Part shown: positions 24,223-36,813 of the stretch, piece by piece | Numbering within the stretch: position 1 is the first letter of the stretch | Layout: every line of letters starts with the position of its first letter | Source: Eustoma russellianum | Taxonomy: Eukaryota > Streptophyta > Magnoliopsida > Gentianales > Gentianaceae | DNA length: 64,000 bases | Reading direction: 5' to 3' | Assembly (NCBI GenBank): GCA_036186865.1 | Contig: AP025042.1 | Location: forward strand, 13,821,503 to 13,885,502 | Notes under the pieces: generated by a model | What the model was told of the DNA's origin: nothing | The model's database searches: none | Seen by the model: the letters and a program-made list of their open reading frames with translations, nothing else | Translations under genes and position numbers: made by a program

Positions 24223-24288
24223 AAGATAATAACCAAAATACAAAATCTTAAAACATCATTTGAAAATGAACTTTGTTCAGATCTTCCA
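24223..24288 (+). pseudogene. Endogenous pararetrovirus fragment B
   Basis: A 66-base remnant between the copia TSD copy AAGAT (24223-24227) and TTCCA (24284-24288), the TSD of the next insertion. It encodes the lead-in to the viral RT (ELCSDLP). Its reading frame joins fragment A on the left and fragment C on the right when the insertions are ignored. Confidence 0.75.
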
Positions 24289-27200
24289 TGCTACGATCCG
24301 CACTTCCAGGACTAATGGAAAGAGGGATTGTAATTAGAATGCGATCGGGATACCGCACCTAGCAGAATAAATATGTAACTGTGTCGTGGATAAAACGTTT
24401 GTGAATTCCTAGAGTCTTAGAAGAAACATAAGAATAATTAAATTAAAAATATAAAGAATTCCATAACTCTTAGTAGGAAGATATTTGAAGGAAAGAGTAA
24501 CAACAAAAAAAATTAATTAACACCCACCTTCTAGAGAATTTCGGCCAAAAAGGAAAAAGGTAAGACCAAAAAGGTTCTTTTACTTTTAGCTTATTTTATT
24601 ACCTTTAGTCATTCTACTCTTACAAAAGGAAACAAATGACCAATAAAATTACATGCAAAAAAAATTGTTTCCACCTTTACCACTACAAGAAGCTTCCTCA
24701 TTGCCTATCACAAAAAGAAATTTCGGCCAAGGCTAGGAATCAAGGTTGGATGCCTTTTCTTAAACCATTATAATAGCTTCTTACACTTTCCAAATGGAAT
24801 CCATGCATGACCTTCTTTTCCTTACATAATTACTCCCATCACATCGACCTACTACCTTACTAATCTCCTCTCTAATCACATTACATGCAAGGATTCTTTT
24901 CTTGCAATTATTTTTATTCCAACCAAGATGTAATCATTTTCTTTTTCCTACTAGCATAAAATTGGTTAAGGGAAACAAGGCATAAGGCTCATTTTAAAAA
25001 TTAGTTATTCCCTCTTACATAAGACAAACACCAATGGGAATTCATGCAAAAACTTTTAGTACTTACTAGATAATGAGATAAAGGTGTTCAGCATTACCTT
25101 CTACTATATTTTCGGCCTTAGCAAAAACCAAAGAAAAGAGATGTTCCTCCTTGCAACCCATATTCTATATTAAATCCTTAATCAACCTTATACAAATAAA
25201 TTAAGTACCAATCAAATCTCATACAAAAGAGAGAATTCCCTATTTTTATGGTCCTTAGACAACACATAAAGTTACCAACACTAATAGATTAATTTTCGAC
25301 TATTAAATAGAGAGGGATATAATGGCCTCTATCACTTCCATCTCTTATATAAGCCAAATACGACCAATATAATTTCATGCACTACAATTTTTCTCAAATC
25401 CAAGGACCCCTCTAGTCACTACCTCATCCGACACCTTTCTCTCTTTCAAGAAATTTTTATTTTTCCATAATCATGGCAAGTCTTACATATCGTAAGACCA
25501 ATGCCCAATCCATTTCCATGCATGTCCTTTTTCTTTCCCCCTCACTTCTTCACCCAAGAAAGGTAATCATTCCATTATTCCCATGAAATTTCGTCCAACA
25601 CCCCCAAGCATAAGCCATCTACATTACTCTTCCTTCCCCCACTTGATATTCACAACTTCCATTTAAAAAAATTTCTCTCTCTCACTAAAAAGAATTCTCT
25701 TCACCCCATTTCTCTTTCCAAAATCCAAACACTTCCTCTCTTCTTTGAATTCCCCTCAACCGAGGGTGCTAAGTCACACAAGGAAGAGAATTCTTCCATT
25801 ATCAAGTAAGGAGTTGAGCTCATATTCAAGATATCCAAGGTAAGAATCATGTAGAAATGATTTTGTACATTCAAACTCTCATCTTAATTCCAAAAAGAAC
25901 TATTTTTTCCTTTCTCTTGGCCATCAAGGCCGTGACCACCAACCAAAGGACCAAAGAAGAGGTCTTTCCTCATCTAGTGTAAGGTTCAAGCTACAAAGGC
26001 AAGTATTTCTTCCTAATTCCTTCAAGAAAATTGAAATTTAAGTTTAAAAGGCTCATTAAAAGCTAATGGACCATGCATGCCAGAAAAGATTAAGATATCT
26101 AAGTTGAAGGATATGAAAAATGGTTTGCATGTGGAATTTGTTGATGCATGTGCTCTTAAGTTAAATGAGACCATCAAATGAGCTTAGAATATTACATGGA
26201 TTTAACATGCAAGATATGATTTGGTCACCTCTACCCCTATTCGGCCGTGTATGTCCAAAAAAAGGCACCTTTCCTATGATTTCTACATTTAGATGCAAAA
26301 TGGTGGAAATATGTGTGTATTAGACTAATCAATATATTCATCTCCTTTGATACATTGATACATGCATGCTATTAGTTGTACTCATATGGAGTGGAAGACT
26401 ATATCATGAACATAGGAAAGGAGAGTCCATAATGACTCAAAATGTAATGTTTCTTCATGCATGCATATTAATATGTTATCTTTGAACATTATTCATGAGA
26501 GTATTAGCATTTACTTGGCTATAAGCGGTTGGCCATGACTCCTTGATAAGTCCATGAAACCATCACCATCATCATGATGTGTATTTTGATTATCTTGAAC
26601 TTTGATGGGAAGATGCCATATAAATTTTAATGTTTCTAGCCTCATATGTTACATGGTAAGTGTAATATGACGACCATCCTCGTAATATGTTACAACTTAA
26701 ATACTTGCATGTGATTTTGGATGATTTTTAGGTGATGATGACATGCATGTTGGGTATGACTTGAGCATGTATTATTTGGTATACTTTGTAGGCATTAGAA
26801 TGACAATGAACATCAAGCTTGACATTGACCATGGAAAAATATATTTATGTTCATTCAAACTTTCGGCCATGTACTAAGAATGAGGAATTGGAATGTACAA
26901 CATATTATTGGGATGAAATTATGTGATTATAGCATGTAACAAAAAGAAAAAAGGCCATAAGTGAGATCATTATACAACATGGAAATTAAGAAATTGGACC
27001 AAAATATATTCGGCCAAATGGCCTTTTGAAAATAGGCGCATAAATCCAAATGCTTAATAATATTGTCCATAAGACCATGAAACTAGCCCAATAGATTAAT
27101 TGGTTACAAGAACTAAGACCAATAAGTATTCACAAGAAAAGAAGAAACCAAATGGGATTGTGGCCCAATAATTCGGTCATTGCCCATCCAAAGGTAATCT

Positions 27201-28935
27201 TGGATCTACCATGTAATTAAGAATTAAAGACATCTAAAAAGTTATTCGAATTAATAACATGACATGATTCGAATATCTAATGTCATGGGTACGGAAACTC
27301 TCCAAGATGTAATATACGATTCTAAGGACTGTAATCCGATTCTCTATGCATATTACAACAATTAATAATATCTCAATTAACCCAGCAAGGGTAAGTAAGC
27401 TATCTCCATGAATGACTAACCCAAGAAAGCTAAAAGCCTATGTATGATGCTACGCAACACAAGGACTCCACCAATCGATTAAGTGTTGCCGACTTAAACA
27501 ATATGAGCATTCGGCGCAATCCATAATAACCATGAAGACACACCCCAAGAAACGCCTATGTCATACATTGTGTCCTCATGTTTCATGTTACAAGCGGATA
27601 ATTTTTTATGCATTCCACGTTTTCTAAGGTGGTGATTTTTAAAATGTTTTCAAGATTATAAGATTTCTCAAGAATTCGTACCCTGAGACGATTGATTACA
27701 TACGATGTATGCATGTACTCATATGTAAGTGTAACACCTTGTCTGGGACAAGGGCTCTGTACCTACCTATCTTTATACGCATGATATGTGGGCTGAATGT
27801 AACACCTTGCCCAGGGTAGGGGATCTCTGCCTTTTCTGTTACGCCCATGACGTTCAGTTTGGCGGCTGCCTGATGTCTAGTCCTGCGGGAGGATGTCAGG
27901 GGCAAATACGTTATCCTGGAGTGTAACATCGTGTCTGGGACCTGGGGTCTCTACATTAGCGTGTCACCATTAGTCCTATGTATGTATGATGTAACACCGT
28001 GGTTGGACCATCGGAATTCATAGACGGAACTCGTGGCTATTCGGGGATCATTCGGTATGTCGTGGGTACCATTCTCATGTTAAGAAAAGTGCTATAGCCA
28101 TTCATGTTATGTCATGTCATGTTTAAGCAAGTATGAAACAAAGTTTCATCATTGCTAGAAAGCTTTCTGCTGCATGTGTAAGAAATGGTTTTCCGTTGCA
28201 TAAGTCATGATCATGTCTCATGTACCAAGAAACATTAAGAAAAGAATCATACATATAAGACAAGAAACACTGCAAATCAACAGAGACAAACCAAGATGAA
28301 TGCTAGCAAGAACAAGTAAACCTTAAGATAAACCAAGCTGTCTAACAAGGTTGTATGTTTCTGATAGGATACTGTCTATTTGTATTGATGTGGATATGTT
28401 ACTTGCATTATTATTTCCACGCTTTATTTGTCAGCATTTACTCCATGTTTTAGCTTTTCCGTTACATTATGTGTTATGTTTCACTGTGCTTCATCATACT
28501 GCATCACCCTTTACCCTAACCCCATGTATGGTCCACTTGACGGACCTAGACGGAACGACTTGCTGAGCGATTCGTTATCGCTCACCCCTTAATATAACCA
28601 CGCAGATCCACAAGACCCTGGACCTGAGTTCATTGAAGACGAGCCTCGGGAGTAGACGTATGGAGCTGAGTAGTAGCTGGCTACGACCTCTTTTGTATTT
28701 TGGATTTTTAGCTCTGTTTTTTGATATTTTGTATCGATGATGTATTATGACACTTATGCGGATGTATTAGGATGTAGTCTTGTTGTGGATATTTCAGCTT
28801 ATGACATTTCGTTTCCGCTTGTCGATACATGTTATTATGATTTGTGCATGTATGATGACGTCGCCTTGTACTACTCGTAGTAGAGTACGGTGGGTGCACC
28901 GTACCGAGACCCTGGACCCGGGCGGCGGCGCTACA
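24289..28935 (+). mobile_element. Solo LTR S1 (4647 bp), Tekay-related
   Basis: Starts TGCTACGATCC and ends GGCGCTACA, flanked by a perfect 5-bp duplication TTCCA. The terminal part (TAGAGTACGG, GGTGCACC) is clearly related to the G1 LTR end, but the body is more diverged. No gag or pol motif lies within, so it is a solo LTR left by recombination between the two LTRs of an element. Its long interior holds only low-complexity, AT-rich sequence and a degenerate repeat at 27725-28010. Confidence 0.92.
27725..28010 (+). repeat. Degenerate tandem repeat in S1
   Basis: The word GTGTAACACCTTGTCTGGGA and variants start near 27729, 27798, 27920 and 27991, spaced roughly 70 or 120 bp. It lies at a position in the LTR comparable to the 45-bp arrays of the other LTRs but shares little sequence with them. 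Confidence 0.65.
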
Positions 28936-29240
28936 TTCCAAATGCCTTTTGGTCATGGAAATAACACATAGTTGATCTTCCATATACTCCAGAATTCAGA
29001 GAGGAATAAATACCTACAAAATCAAGACCAATTCAGATGAATGCTGAATTGGAACAACATTGTAAAAAAGAAATCCAAGATTTAGAATCAAAGGGATTAA
29101 TACAAAAATCAAGGTCTCATTGGAGTTGTGCTGGTTTTTATGTAAATAAAAATGCAGAAATAGAACGAGGAACACCTAGATTAGTAATAAATTGTAAACC
29201 ATTAAATAAAGCATTAAAATGGATAAGATACCCACTACCT
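28936..29240 (+). pseudogene. Endogenous pararetrovirus fragment C: RT N-terminus
   Basis: Begins with the second TTCCA copy and reads into the viral RT (AFW, YTPEFRE, PRLVIN and WIRYPLP blocks), characteristic of Caulimoviridae rather than gypsy pol. One in-frame TAA occurs near 29006. The region is cut at 29240 by the LTR of copia C2, and the rest of RT and RNase H is not found in the window, apparently lost in the deletion at about 35352. Confidence 0.82.
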
Positions 29241-30638
29241 TGTTAAGAAATCCAACAAGATCACTGCAAAATGCGCAGCGGAAAAACAAAACTTGATCTC
29301 CGATTTCCTACCAAGGATCCATGTTGTTCGTTTAATCGATGAAGGAAACTCAAAAATTGCCTCTGAAGATTCGAAATCCGCAGATGGAAGAGGTGCGAAA
29401 TCACAAATACCCTCTGTCGGTATCCACACGAATGCTTCTGCCCAGAGTGCTAGCTCTTGAATGGTGCGGCTGAGAGAACTCGCTTTTCTCCAAAAACGGC
29501 TCTAGGGTTTTCTGTTGTTTTCGTGTTTTTTGTGTGTCTCTGTATACGAGATACATAGATATATACACACATATATGAACACCAAAATCCGAGTCCGAAT
29601 CGGATTAGTTGATGCCAATCAAAATCCATATCAGATATGGATTCTATCAGGATATTAAAAATCCATTTCAGATATGGATTCTTTCATTATTATCCGATAA
29701 CATATATATACATATAACCATAAAAAAGAAATTAATAATAATAATAATAATAATAATAATTAATATCTAATATTAATATTATTAATATTATTAATATCAG
29801 CCCATACGCATTCTTGTGTGTGACCCGATAGGCCCATATCAATTGGCAGTCGGTTAAATCTCTATTAAACCAACAAGTCGTAATTGGCCTCTAGCAAGGC
29901 ATTACGACTACCCAGTTAATATGAGTATAGTCCAACTAGCCTAATAATAGTACATGTATTAATCCCTTTGTTACACGATATCTAGTTTAAACATAAGTCA
30001 TGGTCAGCGTCATACTTATATTGTTCAAACATATGATTACTCGATCTCTAAGTAGACTGATAAAACAAATGATACTAATCACACTATTAATTCATTTGAG
30101 CACGGCTATGCATTTCACAGTCTCACTAATCGAGGGTCCCAAAGATATCTCTCTCAAAAGAGAGGGACAAATTCTATCTTGATTGTTCAATATCCTCTGC
30201 ATAATTTCTATCATATTCAATCATGAATTTTACTATTATCTAGGTACGGATAACATTTGATCATGTTAAAATATAATAGCCCTTATGTTGGAAACTATGA
30301 CAATCTCAAGTCTAAGGATTAAAACATGACTATCATGAGATTTACTTATGACGCTAATCTATGTAGTAATCTCATGATGGGTCTATCCAATACACTGTTC
30401 TCTAACAAGTATATATGATATTGATTTGTATCACCATACACATAATCATCTCATGATTATCAAATCAATACTCATATTGATTATAAATTATTTTATCTCT
30501 ATAACAATAATGAACCAGGGACATATATCAAAATTGTATAACATACTAACCAACAATAATGATAATAAAACCTCTTTATTAATAATAAATGTATAACATA
30601 AAACATCCAAATCATGACCTAGGGCATATACACTAACA
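29241..30638 (-). repeat. 3' LTR of C2 (1398 bp)
   Basis: Termini on the + strand are TGTTAAGAAATCC and CACTAACA. In element sense it starts TGTTAGTGTATATGCCCTAG directly after the purine tract, a wording common in plant copia elements. It includes an (AAT)n microsatellite at about 29734-29760. There is only one copy, so boundaries rest on the termini and purine tract. Confidence 0.85.
29734..29760. repeat. (AAT)n microsatellite
   Basis: About nine uninterrupted AAT units inside the C2 LTR, followed by a degenerate TAATATTAT stretch. Confidence 0.9.
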
Positions 30639-30657
30639 ATCTCCCACTTGCACTAGG
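30639..30657 (-). promoter_or_regulatory. Polypurine tract of C2
   Basis: In - strand sense GTGCAAGTGGGAGAT immediately precedes the LTR start TGTTAG, a very typical copia plus-strand primer. Confidence 0.88.
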
Positions 30658-30659
30658 CC

Positions 30660-32226
30660 TACAAATATCTGAGACTCATAGATCTAGTGTGCTGATCATG
30701 CTTGACCTGTGAGAGAGGCTTAGTCAATGGATCCGCTATGTTATTGTTTGTGTCAACTTTGCATATCTTGACATCTCCTCTATCGATGATGTCTCGAATG
30801 AGATGGTAGCGCCTGAGTATATGTTTAGATCTCTCATGAGACCTAGGCTCTTTTTGCTTGTGCTATGGCACCATTGTTGTCACAATAAATGTCCACAGGA
30901 TTTGCAATTCTAGGTACCACTCCTAGCTCAATGATGAACTTCTTCAACCAAACTGCTTCTTTAGCTGCATCTGATGCTGCTATATATTCAGCCTCTATTG
31001 TAGAATCAACCACAGTGCTTTGTTTTGAGCTCTTCCAACTAACAGCTCCACCATTCTATGTGAATACAAAACCAGACTGCGATCTGAAATCATCTATGTC
31101 GGTTTGGAAACTAGCATCTGTGTAACCATTTACAACTAACTCGTCATCCAAACCTCCATAAACCAAGAATACATCTTTAGTCCTTCTGAGGTACTTAAGA
31201 ATATTCTTGACAGCTGTCCAGTGACCTTCACTGGGGTCAGCTTGATATCTACTTGTTGTGCTCAATGGATATGAGACATCTGGTTTAGTACATAACATGG
31301 CATACATGATCGATCCTATAGCAGAAGCATAAGGAATTTTATTCATTCGATCTCGCTCATCAGATGTCTGAGGACATTGATTCTTGCTAAGATGAGTGTC
31401 ATGAGACATAGGCAAGAATCCTTTCTTGGACTCTTGCATGTTAAACCTCTTCAACATTTTATCTATGTATGTACTTTGATCAAGCCTATTATTCTTTTAG
31501 ATCTATCTCTATAGATCTTAATACCAAGGATATAGGTAGCCTCATCCAAGTCTTTTATTGAGAAAGAATTCCCTAACCAAGCCTTAACCTTTTGCAAGGT
31601 AGGGATATCATTCCCAATAAGCAATATGTCATCCACATATAAAACCAAAAACACTACTGCACTCCCACTAACCATCTTGTAAACACAAGGTTCATCTTCA
31701 TTCTTGATGAAACCAAAGTTCTTAACTGTTTCATCAAAACGAAGATTCCAGCTTTGAGATGCTTGCTTCAACCAACCCATAAACAGATCTTTGAAGCTTG
31801 CAAACCTTCTTTGAATTCTCGGGATCTACAAAACCCTCAGGTTGTGTCATGTACACATCCTCAAGTAAATTTACATTAAGGAAAGCAGTTTTGACATCCA
31901 TTTGCCATATCTCATAATCATAGTATGATGCAGTGACAAGGAGAATTCGAATAGACCTAAGCATAGCAACTGGTGAAAAGGTTTCATCATAGTCTATACC
32001 ATGAGTTTGCTTGAAACCTTTAGCAACAAGCCATTCTTTGTAGGTTTGCACATTTCCATCCATGTCAGTTTTCTTCTTGAAAACCCATTTGCAACCAATA
32101 GTCTTAATACCCTCTGGAGGATCAATTAAAAACCAAATTTGGTTATCAAACATGGATTGCATCTCAGAATTCATGGCTCCAAGCCATTTATCTGATTCTG
32201 GACTCGACATAGCTTCTTGATTGGTA
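30660..32226 (-). pseudogene. Copia RT and RNase H (C2)
   Basis: In order: TIGCKWVFKKKTDMDGN, MDVKTAFLN, the catalytic LYVDDILLIGND, YLGIKIYRDR, then RNase H with YTDASFQTD, STIEAEYIAASDA and CDNNGAIAQAK. The frame breaks at about 31780, 31460 and 31060, and a stop sits inside RNase H. It is the C-terminal pol part next to the 3' LTR. Confidence 0.92.
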
Positions 32227-33815
32227 GTAGGCTCATCTTGATATATGAGCATAACTTCACTATCATCAGTGACCAGAAATCCATATCTCTCTGGCTGACG
32301 ATGTATCCTATCAGATCTGCGTTGGACTTGTGTTACATTTTCAGGCTCCACAACTGTTTGTGGTTCTGAAATTGTCTCTAAAGGCGGTTCAATGATATCT
32401 TGTGGAACTTGAGTTTCCTCAAGTTGTACTATACTCCCACTAGTTCTCTTAGAGAGAAACTCCTTTTCTAAAAAGACTCCATTTCGAGCAACAAACACTT
32501 TGTTCTCTGAGAGAATATAGAAATAATACCCTTTAGTTTCCTTAGGATACCCCACAAAAATACATTTGATAGACTTTGGATCTAGCTTATCTGACAATAA
32601 TCTTTTCACATAAGCTTCACAACCCCAAATCTTAAGAAAAGACAAACTAGGTCTCTTACCAGTCCATATCTCATATGGTGTCTTTTCAACCGCTTTAGAT
32701 GGTACATGGTTCAAGATGAATGCAGCTGTCTCCAAGGCATAACCCTAAAAAGATAAAGGAAGATCTACTTGACCCATCATAGATTGGACCATATCTAATA
32801 AAGTTCCATTTCTCCTTTCAGAAACACCATTCCATTGTGGAGTTCCTGGAGGAGTCAACTGTGAAACGATTCCACAATTTCTTAGATGTTGGTCAAATTC
32901 TTGGCTAAAATATTCACCACCTCGATCTGATCGAAGCGTTTTAATTGTCTTACCAAGTTGATTTTGTACTTCATTTTGAAAAGTTCTAAACATTTCAAAA
33001 GGCTCATGCTTATGTTTCATTAGGTAGACATAGCCATAACTACTGAAATCATCAGTAAAAGTTATGAAATACTAAAATCCTCCTCTGGCATTAATGCTGA
33101 TTGGGCCGCATACATCTGTATGTACCAAGCCCAATAAGTCATTAGCCCTTTCACTAGGTCTAGTAAAAGGGGCCTTTGTCATCTTTCCAAGCAAACAAGA
33201 CTTGCAATTCTCAAATGATTCAAAATCAAATGAATCTAACAATCCATCTTGATGGAGTTTAGATACGCGCTTCTCATTTATATGGCTAAGGCGACAATGC
33301 CACAAATATGTAGGGTTTAATTCATTTGGCTTAGTTCTCTTTGAAGATATGTTATAAATATTACTGTCATTGGAATCATCAAGGTTAAGGACATAAATGC
33401 TATTATAACTACTTGCAATACAATAAAGCAAGTCATTTTTATCAAAAATAGAACACTTCTTATTTTTAATCAAAAATGAATAACTTTCATCATCCAAAAC
33501 AGATACTAAAATAAGATTCCTACTCATAGTAGGAACATAAAAGCAATTGTTCAAAACTAACAAAAGCCCATTGGGCAATACAAGCTCATAAGTGCCTACA
33601 GCTTTTGCAGCAACTCTTGCTCTATTGCCATCATGTAGGTCCACTTCGCCCTTCTTCAGCATCCTACTCCTTTTGAGCCTCTGTATATTTGTACAAATAT
33701 AGGATCCACATCCAGTATCTAATACACAGGAAGAAGAAGTAGATAAATTAATTTCTATAACATAAATACCTGAAGATGTAGTCGCACTACCTTTCAGCTT
33801 CTTCAACTCATCCAA
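32227..33815 (-). pseudogene. Copia protease and integrase (C2)
   Basis: Protease SSCVLDTGCGSYICTN (D-T-G) near 33700-33740 is followed in the same frame by the integrase zinc domain (LWHCRLSHI ... CKSCLLGK), the first aspartate in HTDVCGP, then after breaks SDRGGEYF and NGVSERRN. The C-terminal integrase contains KIWGCEAYVKR and runs on in one frame into the RT start. Stops near 33072 and 32740 disrupt it. Confidence 0.92.
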
Positions 33816-33819
33816 ATAA

Positions 33820-34629
33820 ACGTCACAGTTTCTTTTCCAATGCCCAGGCTTGTTGCAATGGAAACAAGTTCCTTCCTTAGGAACCTTTGCCTTGGGTCCA
33901 GGTTTTAGCTTAGCTTGACCCTTTGACCCTTTTGCACCCTTTGGCCTTTGGTCTTACCCTTGCCTTTACCTTTCTTTTTCATTGGCTTGATATTGACACT
34001 CAATACTTGGGTAGGCCTTTTGATATTCCCCTCAGCAATTTTAATCATACCATGTAGCTCAAGAATGAACTTTTCCATATTATTCATATTGTAGTTCATG
34101 ACGAACTGGGAAAAATTGCTAAGCAAAGAGTGTAGGATCAAATCCGTGGCGAGTTCCAAACTCAGGGGATATCCAAGTCTTGCAAGGTGATCTATATAGC
34201 CTTTCACCTTAAAAACATGAGCGCTAACAGATTCACCTTCAGACATCTTACAGTCAAAAAGTACAACAGCGGTGTCAAACCTATCCTGCCTAGCCTGTTG
34301 TTGGAATGCTTGTTTGAGATGCACACTCATCTCATAAGTCTCTAAGTGTTCCAGGTCCTTCTGAAGTCCTGGACACATAGTTGCCAACATAAGACATCCT
34401 ATGTCATTGGAATCTTCCACATGCTTCTTATACTTGTTCTTAGCAACAACAGAAGCATCAGCAGGAGGAGGTTCAGGGACAGGGTCATCGAGCACGTAGG
34501 ACTTCTTTTCTTGCTTGAGAACGATTCTCAAGTTTCCAAACCAATCAACAAAATTAGTCCCACATTCTTTTATTTTTCCTTCTCAAGGATAGATCGCAGT
34601 GATAAGGTGGAATTGTTATTAGCAGGCAT
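33820..34629 (-). pseudogene. gag: gag (C2)
   Basis: The probable start MPANNNSTLSLRS is at 34629. A one-base loss near an A run about 57 bases in puts a stop after LEKEK, and the frame resumes as NFVDWFGNLRIVL. The capsid (UBN2-type) frame runs to 33905, then a shifted CCHC knuckle CFHCNKPGHWKRNC follows near 33828-33870, joined closely to protease. Confidence 0.9.
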
Positions 34630-35351
34630 TTATGATCTACAAAACATGCAAAGTAACATTTTATTAATAATGAGGTTAAAATTTAAAAAACTCCCACTAG
34701 AACATAACCCTCAAAAGAAATATTTTAGTGAGCTAAGATCCATATTTGACTTAATTCTAAACTCAGCTTTGGCATGACGCTTAAAATTAAGTTATTTAGG
34801 TAGGTAACTTCTTTACCAATTATATCTCATGTAACTCTTAGAATTTATGGAATAGTGAAAGTCATATATCATTGTATGTTAGATTCCATCTAATGCCTTG
34901 GGCCCAAAACTGTTTTGATAGCCCAATTAAGTCTAATCAATTTTAAACATATGCGTAGCACTATTACTCATCCTACGTAGCTGGGAATGTTCAAAGCACA
35001 TTGCTTTGGCAATACCTATTTTAATACAATCCTAGTTTTAATCGGTGTTTAAGACATGGATGGCATCAAGACTTAAATTATTAATGAGGGTTCAGCTTAA
35101 TTTATATCTTGCATTGCATATCATTATATCATAGCATCCTATATGTATATATTATCTATCATCCACGCATCTCATACAAAATGATAAATATGTAAACGTG
35201 ACATAGCATGGCCAAACTAAATATGATCTTCATGAGACCAAATGAAGATCATAAAGGAAACCCTATGTGAAAGACTTCCTATTACAACATTTGCAATGAT
35301 ACATATCTTCTACTCTTGAGCTCGTGCATCCATCTCCATGGAATCCACTCG
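34630..35351 (-). other. Probable 5' leader of C2
   Basis: About 720 bases of AT-rich sequence upstream of C2 gag on the - strand, with no similarity to the neighbouring gypsy LTRs and no conserved frame. It is most simply the untranslated leader. The primer site and 5' LTR expected beyond it are missing. Confidence 0.55.
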
Positions 35352-36770
35352 TCCTTGGTCCTGAACGGTCATAATCATCAGATAAATTAACCCCGGATCT
35401 GGAGTGGGTCCTACTGGCCAGAATCATACGGTACCGAAGGAAAGTGTTCTTTTCAAAACGAAATCTTTTCTTTACAAACGCTTTTTTTCATCTTTCTTTG
35501 TCATAAAATCAGTTTCATGAATCATGTAAGTGATGATGATGCAATGTATGACATGTACTATGCGATTCGTGACATGATGCGTTACATACATACAAGTACA
35601 AGCTTATTCTTTAGACTGGAAAAATTTCCAGAATTATCGTTCCATTGCACGGCCTCAAAACCTCATGTTTTAGGCCCATTATCTTGATTTCTTGTCATAC
35701 ATATGCATAAAGGTGTCTTATCTACTTGCCACAAAATTTTCGTAACGTTTCAGGACATGTAAGACCCTTAAACAATTAAAATCACCAAACAGGGTACTGC
35801 TGAATTCAGCAGTGCAGTACTCTTCTTTCACCTTTCTTTTAAGCCCAATATATTTTATTTAATTTGGGGCAAGCCTGGGAAAATACGGTAAACATGCCAA
35901 TAAATATTGTACACAAGTCCAAATCGATTAAACAGGTCTAAATCATAGGAACGAAGCCTCCAATTAGTTCTGTAACTTCAACCCAACTTTCCAGTTTAGT
36001 AGCGTTCGCTTTACCTTGGTATTTACCCCTTCAAATAATTATTACAGGTTGATTAAATTACATGGACATGCTCACCTATGTCCTAAGTCATTGCCATAAA
36101 ATTTGCAGAGTAACATAATAACTTTCAAAGGGTCTTTTATTCATTTTTTCAAAACGGGTACATGCTGATTTCTGGAGTGGCCAGTTTTACTACGAAATTT
36201 ATTGTGACCAAACCGTAAGTCCTTTTTCAAAAATTCTAACTCACAGACTTAGTAAACACATAGGGGCAGCATCATACCACAAATCAGCCCATTTGCATAT
36301 TTCTAAGGTCCATTTTCGGGTCAATCAATACACCACTTAAATTCTGTCCAGTCCAATGAATTTCAGCTTGACCAGTTTTACTAAAAATTCCATTAAGGAC
36401 AAACCACAACTTATTTTACAAAAATTCCAACTCTCATATTTGCTACATACATAGGGCTAATGTCATACCAAAACTTAGCTTAATTGCATACTTCTAAAAT
36501 CCGTTTTCAATTCACACAAAACGTCACACTATTCTGCCCTGTTCCAGTATTTTCCATTTTTGTCACCTTTCTTTACCAAAAGTATTCCAACTTGTGTTAT
36601 TCTTCATAAATAACTTACTAGTCACCAAATACACCTTTTAGCATAAACTTTACAGGTTCTAAGACATGCTAAAGTTCATCAACGATTCACTTTGGTAAGA
36701 CCTGCTAAACTTTTCGTAAATTCACTTAGACAAGTTTCAAGTACAATGTGATTCCTCGTTGGGTACAACA
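35352..36770 (-). repeat. 3' LTR of G2, truncated and deleted
   Basis: Matches the right LTR from about 40300 to 41636, then skips about 1.69 kb and resumes at about 43330 for the last 60 bases up to TACAACA. The outer 0.9 kb is also missing at the junction with C2. About 16 bases of filler sit at the internal deletion. A 16-bp perfect palindrome is at 35797-35812. Confidence 0.9.
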
Positions 36771-36783
36771 TCCTCCCCCCTAT
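36771..36783 (-). promoter_or_regulatory. Polypurine tract of G2
   Basis: In - strand sense ATAGGGGGGAGGA directly before the LTR start TGTTGTACCC. Confidence 0.92.
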
Positions 36784-36813
36784 TACAAGTTTCGTTCTCG
36801 AAACTTAAGAGCG

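Larger units (their letters stand above)
29241..35351 (-). mobile_element. Ty1/copia element C2 (Tork/Angela-like), 5'-truncated
   Basis: The 3' LTR (29241-30638) and purine tract are followed on the - strand by RNase H, RT, integrase, protease, gag and a long leader. No second LTR follows; near 35352 the sequence switches to a gypsy LTR. The left flank TACCT (29236-29240) would be the target duplication but its partner is lost. The lineage is inferred from the purine tract and pol wording, with moderate certainty. Confidence 0.9.

Noticed and set aside
24289..28935. S1 interior as a possible host gene region
   Set aside because: TSD-flanked TG...CA boundaries and no long frame show it is one LTR.
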